Assembly: GCA_030695285.1 (NCBI GenBank)
Contig: JAUYTF010000318.1
Location: 1-8,720 of the forward strand
Origin: Eubacteriales bacterium
GTDB taxonomy: Bacteria > Bacillota > Clostridia > Christensenellales > CAG-138
Direction of reading: 5' to 3'
Length of the DNA: 8,720 nt
Both the position numbers and the translations under genes were made by a program. The notes under the pieces are model-generated. The model was not told where the DNA came from. It worked only from the letters and a program-made list of their open reading frames with translations, and ran no database searches. Position 1 is the first letter of the stretch; every line of letters starts with the position of its first letter. Shown here piece by piece: positions 5,707-8,720 of the stretch.

Positions 5707-5876
5707 TACGTTTCCATTTTAATTCAAACTTGTTTTCGTTTCGTTAAATCTATATACGTTTCCATTTTAATTCAAACTTGTTTTCGTTTCGTTAAATCCG
5801 CATCTATTATTTAGCTTCTAAAATCCCAATTGGCTTTGTTAAGTCTGTATCTGTTTTCTAACTTCTAAAATCCCAA
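5707..5876. repeat. Imperfect tandem array, period about 48 bp, overlapping the ccdA 3' end
   Basis: Two perfect 44-bp direct copies lie at 5707-5750 and 5755-5798, separated by TATA. Continuing leftward in transcription terms are two related but diverged units, 5791-5829 and 5838-5876, which match at 32 of 39 positions. The shared GTTAARTC motif recurs at 5743, 5791 and 5838, spacings of 48 and 47. The outermost unit includes the last codons and stop of ccdA (TTGGGATTTTAG on the minus strand), and the neighbouring unit carries a second copy of those bases. The array is AT-rich compared with the flanking genes. It looks like local tandem duplication rather than CRISPR, as spacers are absent. 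Confidence 0.85.
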
Positions 5877-6554
5877 ATAGAATAAATATAACCCGATGAG
5901 CAGGATCAATACGCCCATCACGATCTTCAGCACGCGGGAGAGCTTTCCGTACCGTTCACTCTGCACGAGCTTGTTTACTACTCCGATCGATGAGCCAGCC
6001 AGCACTGCCAGCGCGCCGTGGCCTACGCCATAGACTAGCATCAGCAGCGCGCCCCAGAGCAAACTTCCGCTACCCGCCGCGATGGCCAGCAGCGCGATGA
6101 GCACGGGCGTTGCGCAGGGAGAGGAAAACAGCCCGCCGAGCATACCGGTAACCAGGGCTCCCACATAGCCGCGCCGCTTGTTCTTTCCGGTCAGATAGGT
6201 CGAAGGGATGATCTGCACGACATCCCATGTTTGCAGCGCCATGAGCACCATAAGCGCGCCAAGCACGAGATACCACCACTTTGCGCCCGACCCGAGCAGC
6301 TGGCCTACACTTGCGGCGACAACGCCAAGCACCGTGAACGTAATCGCCGCGCCAAGCGCAAACACAAGCGACAGCCGGAGCGCTTTCTTTGGCTCGACAC
6401 CGATGCCGCCGACATAAGCGATCACGAGCGGAATGCTGGACAGCGAACACGGCGTAAAAGACGTGAGCACGCCTGCAAATAATGCTAGCACGGGCGCCAG
6501 CCACATGTTTTGACCGATCAGCGCGCTGATCTGCTCCAACCACATGTCGATCAT
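5865..6554 (-). CDS. ccdA: CcdA / DsbD-type transmembrane thiol-disulfide carrier
   Basis: This 229-residue membrane protein carries electrons from cytoplasmic thioredoxin to extracytoplasmic thiol proteins. It shows the two hallmark proline-cysteine sites of the family, TPCSLSSIP with C36 and SSPCATPV with C147, each in a membrane helix of one half of the pseudo-repeat. Six hydrophobic segments are visible. Its start (ATG 6554) overlaps the stop of the membrane-anchored thioredoxin gene as ATGA, indicating translational coupling. The partner on the outer face is presumably that thioredoxin. The 3' end lies inside a tandem repeat array. The family is certain; the symbol is used in the general CcdA sense, and a role in cytochrome c maturation is not implied. 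Confidence 0.92.
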   Translation of the reverse strand: MIDMWLEQISALIGQNMWLAPVLALFAGVLTSFTPCSLSSIPLVIAYVGGIGVEPKKALRLSLVFALGAAITFTVLGVVAASVGQLLGSGAKWWYLVLGALMVLMALQTWDVVQIIPSTYLTGKNKRRGYVGALVTGMLGGLFSSPCATPVLIALLAIAAGSGSLLWGALLMLVYGVGHGALAVLAGSSIGVVNKLVQSERYGKLSRVLKIVMGVLILLIGLYLFYLGF

Positions 6555-7192
6555 TTGCTCACTCCCATATCCGCGAGAATCGCTTCCATCTGCTCTTCGG
6601 TTAAGCCTCCCTGATGCACGGTAAACACATGCTCCTGCGTATCTTTATTGCTGTAAAACCCGAATTCAACACCCAGATCCTTGCTCGGCACATACGGTGT
6701 CCCGTCCGCATTGATGAATACCTGCGTCGGAATGACCTGCACGGGAAAATCGTTTGCCGCGCCGGAATGCTTCCACACATCGACAAATTTAATGATCGCC
6801 CTGCCCTGATAGGCGGCGTTCATGCTGACCAGCACCGGCGCCATCATCTTGCAGGGAACGCAGGAATCCGCGCCAAAGTCAATGATGATCGGGAGCTTGT
6901 AGGACAACAGCGCAGCAAGGTCGATGGCCTCCGCTTCCAGCGCAAAATCAGCGTTTTGGCTTTCTACAGAAGCTGTATCGGCGCTTCCGCCGGTCTCAAG
7001 CGCTTCTGCGGCTTGTCCGGCATCCGCTTTTGTATCGCTGGCGTTCTTCGCAAACCACATTGCCGCAATCGCGACGAGAACCACTGCCAGGATCAGAACC
7101 TTAAGAATCAAGCTCTTCCTGTTTGATTTGGTCTCAGCCACAACAGTTTCCTCCGCCGCATCCGCATTCGGTTTTGTTTTGTTTTCCGTCAT
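6551..7192 (-). CDS. Membrane-anchored thioredoxin-family protein
   Basis: The 213 residues comprise a short charged N-terminus, one membrane segment (about 28-47, LILKVLILAVVLVAIAAMWF), an acidic alanine-rich linker (50-90) and a thioredoxin domain. That domain contains DFGADSCVPCKMMAP with C111 and C114, and the cis-proline loop VIPTQVFI with P155. With no lipobox, it should be tethered by the N-terminal helix with the domain outside the cytoplasm. There it could receive electrons from CcdA, the next gene, with which it overlaps by four bases. The start at 7192 lies inside the preceding gene but has a strong AAGGAG six bases upstream. The first 19 codons are thus read in two frames. The substrate of the extracytoplasmic domain is unknown. 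Confidence 0.9.
   Translation of the reverse strand: MTENKTKPNADAAEETVVAETKSNRKSLILKVLILAVVLVAIAAMWFAKNASDTKADAGQAAEALETGGSADTASVESQNADFALEAEAIDLAALLSYKLPIIIDFGADSCVPCKMMAPVLVSMNAAYQGRAIIKFVDVWKHSGAANDFPVQVIPTQVFINADGTPYVPSKDLGVEFGFYSNKDTQEHVFTVHQGGLTEEQMEAILADMGVSK
7134..7192 (-). other. 59-bp out-of-frame overlap between the ferredoxin-DUF2703 and thioredoxin genes
   Basis: One frame encodes the CGCGGGNCCG tail to the TGA at 7136-7134. The other starts at ATG 7192 and reads MTENKTKPNADAAEETVVA. Both have independent support: a meaningful cysteine tail on one side and an AAGGAG site six bases before the start on the other. Confidence 0.75.
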
Positions 7193-7904
7193 AAAAGCTC
7201 CTTAAGTTTTTTGGCATTTCGTAGTCTGTATCGCGCTGGGTATCGCCTTTTTCGCCAAACACAGCGGATAGAATCCCCTCCGCCAGCATCTCTTTGGGCG
7301 GCACTTCAAAAGTCTCTCCGCCATATTCGAATACGCGGCAGTCCACCTGTGTTCCGCTGATCTCGCCGCAGCAGCCGCAGTCGTTCTCCGCAACGGCGGC
7401 GCATAGATCGCGCCCGTTGACACGGATGGTCGGGGATGAGAGAAACCGATTCTGGATCGCGATCTCTCGCGTCGTCATCTCCACCTTGCGGTACTCGACC
7501 GTGTAGCCTGCAAGCGCAAGCGCGGGCGCGAGCGTGTCCAAAACCTCTTTGAGTTCCTGATCGGTGCCGATGCAGCGCTCGCATGTGTTCAGATCGAGAT
7601 AGAGGTATTCCACCAGAACTGTTTTTTTCGCAGCGCAATCGCCCCCGCAGGAGCATCCCGCCTCATCCTGCACAGACGCGCTGTTCGGCGGTGTCCATTC
7701 GGTGTCTTCGCCGACATACGTAATCGCGCCGACGGGGCAGCGGTTGCCACAGCCGTGACAGTGGTCCACGCACAAGACGGGGCTGGCGACGACTGGCGTT
7801 GGCGCTTTTTTCGCGTCATACACGCCATGCGTACACTGCGCCACGCAGATTCCGCACGCGGTGCAGATGGAGTAATCGATCACGGGATACCATGCTTTTG
7901 CCAT
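7134..7904 (-). CDS. Ferredoxin-DUF2703 protein, cysteine-rich
   Basis: The 256-residue protein joins a 2[4Fe-4S] ferredoxin domain (about 8-66; cluster ligands C14, C17, C20, C24 and C45, C49, C52, C56) to a DUF2703 domain (about 96-215). The latter starts like a thioredoxin fold with CERC (C108, C111) and contains DCGCCGE at 175-181. A CSCGGDC linker (84-90) and a CGCGGGNCCG tail (247-256) add more thiols. It should be cytoplasmic and may pass electrons from the clusters to the CERC disulfide, or bind arsenite. DUF2703 has no settled function. The ATG at 7904 has AGGAGG four bases upstream, overlapping the permease stop. Its last 59 bases also encode the start of the next gene. Confidence 0.88.
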   Translation of the reverse strand: MAKAWYPVIDYSICTACGICVAQCTHGVYDAKKAPTPVVASPVLCVDHCHGCGNRCPVGAITYVGEDTEWTPPNSASVQDEAGCSCGGDCAAKKTVLVEYLYLDLNTCERCIGTDQELKEVLDTLAPALALAGYTVEYRKVEMTTREIAIQNRFLSSPTIRVNGRDLCAAVAENDCGCCGEISGTQVDCRVFEYGGETFEVPPKEMLAEGILSAVFGEKGDTQRDTDYEMPKNLRSFYDGKQNKTECGCGGGNCCG

Positions 7905-7912
7905 ATTGCCTC

Positions 7913-8720
7913 CTATACGATCAAGGGCTGAATCACATTGAACAAGTACCCAATCAGAATGATCCCCAGCGTGCAGATGGCGATAAACAGCGCCAATAGT
8001 TTTGGTTTAACCGCTTTTCGAAGCATGATCATCGACGGCAGCGACAGCGTTGTGACCGCCATCATGAAGGAAAGCACCGAACCCAATTGCGCACCCTTGG
8101 CAAACAACGCCTCAGCAATGGGGATTGTGCCGAAAATATCCGCATACATGGGCACCCCGATCAAGGTTGCCAGCACTACGCCGAGCGGATTCTTGTTGCC
8201 GAGCACGGTAACAACCCAGTCTTCGGGAATCCAGTTGTGAATCACCGCCCCGATGCCCACGCCGATGAGCACATACGGAAACACCTTCTTAAATGTATTG
8301 ACCATCTGTTCCTTGGCGTACACGAGCCGATCCTTGGTCGTTAAATCGGGGGAATCGATATCCACGCTGCCCGCGGTGAGGATAAAGCGCTCCACATGCC
8401 GCTCCATGCGCAGCTTCTCGATCAATGTGCCGCCGAGCACCGCGATGATGAGCCCGAATACGACGTAGATCAGTGCAACCTTTGCGCCAAATATGCTCAT
8501 GAGCAGCACCAGTGAGCCCAGATCGACCATCGGCGACGAGATCAAAAACGAAAACGTCACGCCCACCGGAAGCCCTGCCGAGGTAAAGCCGATAAAGAGC
8601 GGAATGGACGAGCAGGAGCAAAACGGCGTCACCGTGCCCAGCAGCGCCGCGACGATGTTAGCGCCGATGCCGCGAAAACGGCCGAGTATCTTTTTGCTGC
8701 GCTCCGGCGGGAAAAAGCTC
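7913..8720 (-). CDS. YraQ/ArsP-type permease (PF03773), 5' end outside the window
   Basis: The frame is open to the window edge (first whole codon at 8719) and gives 268 residues. The GTG at 8632 is an internal valine, not the start, because the family-typical stretch SKKILGRFRGIGANIVAALL precedes it. The signature TPFCSCSSIPLFIGFTSAG with paired cysteines lies in a membrane helix, followed by FSFLISSPMVDLGSL. A cytoplasmic loop of about 60 residues separates two sets of membrane segments. A second conserved half contains GVPMYADIFGTIPIAEAL. ArsP members of this family export trivalent organoarsenicals, but other members have no known substrate. It is the first visible gene of the operon, eight bases ahead of the ferredoxin-DUF2703 gene. 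Export of a metalloid species is inferred from the acr3 context. Confidence 0.9.
   Translation of the reverse strand, partial: SFFPPERSKKILGRFRGIGANIVAALLGTVTPFCSCSSIPLFIGFTSAGLPVGVTFSFLISSPMVDLGSLVLLMSIFGAKVALIYVVFGLIIAVLGGTLIEKLRMERHVERFILTAGSVDIDSPDLTTKDRLVYAKEQMVNTFKKVFPYVLIGVGIGAVIHNWIPEDWVVTVLGNKNPLGVVLATLIGVPMYADIFGTIPIAEALFAKGAQLGSVLSFMMAVTTLSLPSMIMLRKAVKPKLLALFIAICTLGIILIGYLFNVIQPLIV

Noticed and set aside
5325..5717. Alternative minus-strand frame starting at 5717 over the small thioredoxin
   Set aside because: An Arg-rich shadow frame without a domain; it begins in the repeat array, while the overlapping frame from 5686 has the GCAKC and cis-Pro motifs.
5707..5876. CRISPR array
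   Set aside because: The period is about 48 bp but nearly the whole period is repeated, with no unique spacers, and the units diverge into the ccdA 3' end.

Overview
The window looks like chromosome from an anaerobic member of the Bacillota, probably Clostridia. The reasons are purine-rich Shine-Dalgarno sites (AGGAGG, GGGAGG, AAGGAG), an adenylate kinase with a four-cysteine zinc LID, a DUF2294/MpsC-type protein, and an Acr3 operon with a ferredoxin-DUF2703 protein and a CoA-disulfide-reductase-like enzyme fused to rhodanese. This placement is inference; no rRNA or other phylogenetic marker is present. Every gene I accept is on the minus strand, so transcription runs from high to low coordinates.

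Right and centre (8720 to 2048): an eight-gene metalloid/thiol-redox operon. In transcription order it encodes a YraQ/ArsP-type permease (5' end outside the window), a 2[4Fe-4S] ferredoxin-DUF2703 protein, a membrane-anchored thioredoxin, a CcdA-type transmembrane thiol carrier, a small CxxC thioredoxin (redox-active disulfide protein 2 type), a small cupin, the Acr3 arsenite exporter, and a flavin disulfide reductase with a C-terminal rhodanese domain. The first four are tightly coupled: an 8-nt gap, a 59-bp dual-coding overlap, then an ATGA overlap. The inferred role is resistance to arsenic, possibly including organic arsenic: two exporters supplied by a thiol relay (reductase, cytoplasmic thioredoxins, CcdA, extracytoplasmic thioredoxin). 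No arsC, arsR or arsM lies inside the window. An imperfect tandem array of about 48 bp separates ccdA from the next gene and has copied the ccdA 3' end.

Left part (2047 to 1): less G+C-rich by eye. It holds a 486-bp stretch without a confident gene (2047-1562), adenylate kinase, a doubtful small CxxC ORF, a DUF2294/MpsC-type gene with a good promoter, and the first 29 codons of an unidentified gene that leaves the window at position 1.

The most interesting signal is a pair of homologous RNA elements, at 291-189 and 1728-1623. They share a 55-nt ungapped core (48 of 55 identical), and each runs directly into a strong intrinsic terminator. The two terminator stems differ in sequence but keep pairing through compensatory changes. 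A segment in the core (AUUGG in one copy, GUUGG in the other) can pair with the 5' arm of the terminator and co-varies with it, as expected of a terminator/antiterminator switch. One copy precedes adk and the other precedes the unidentified gene. I do not recognise the core as a known riboswitch class, so it is proposed as an undescribed cis-regulatory RNA family.
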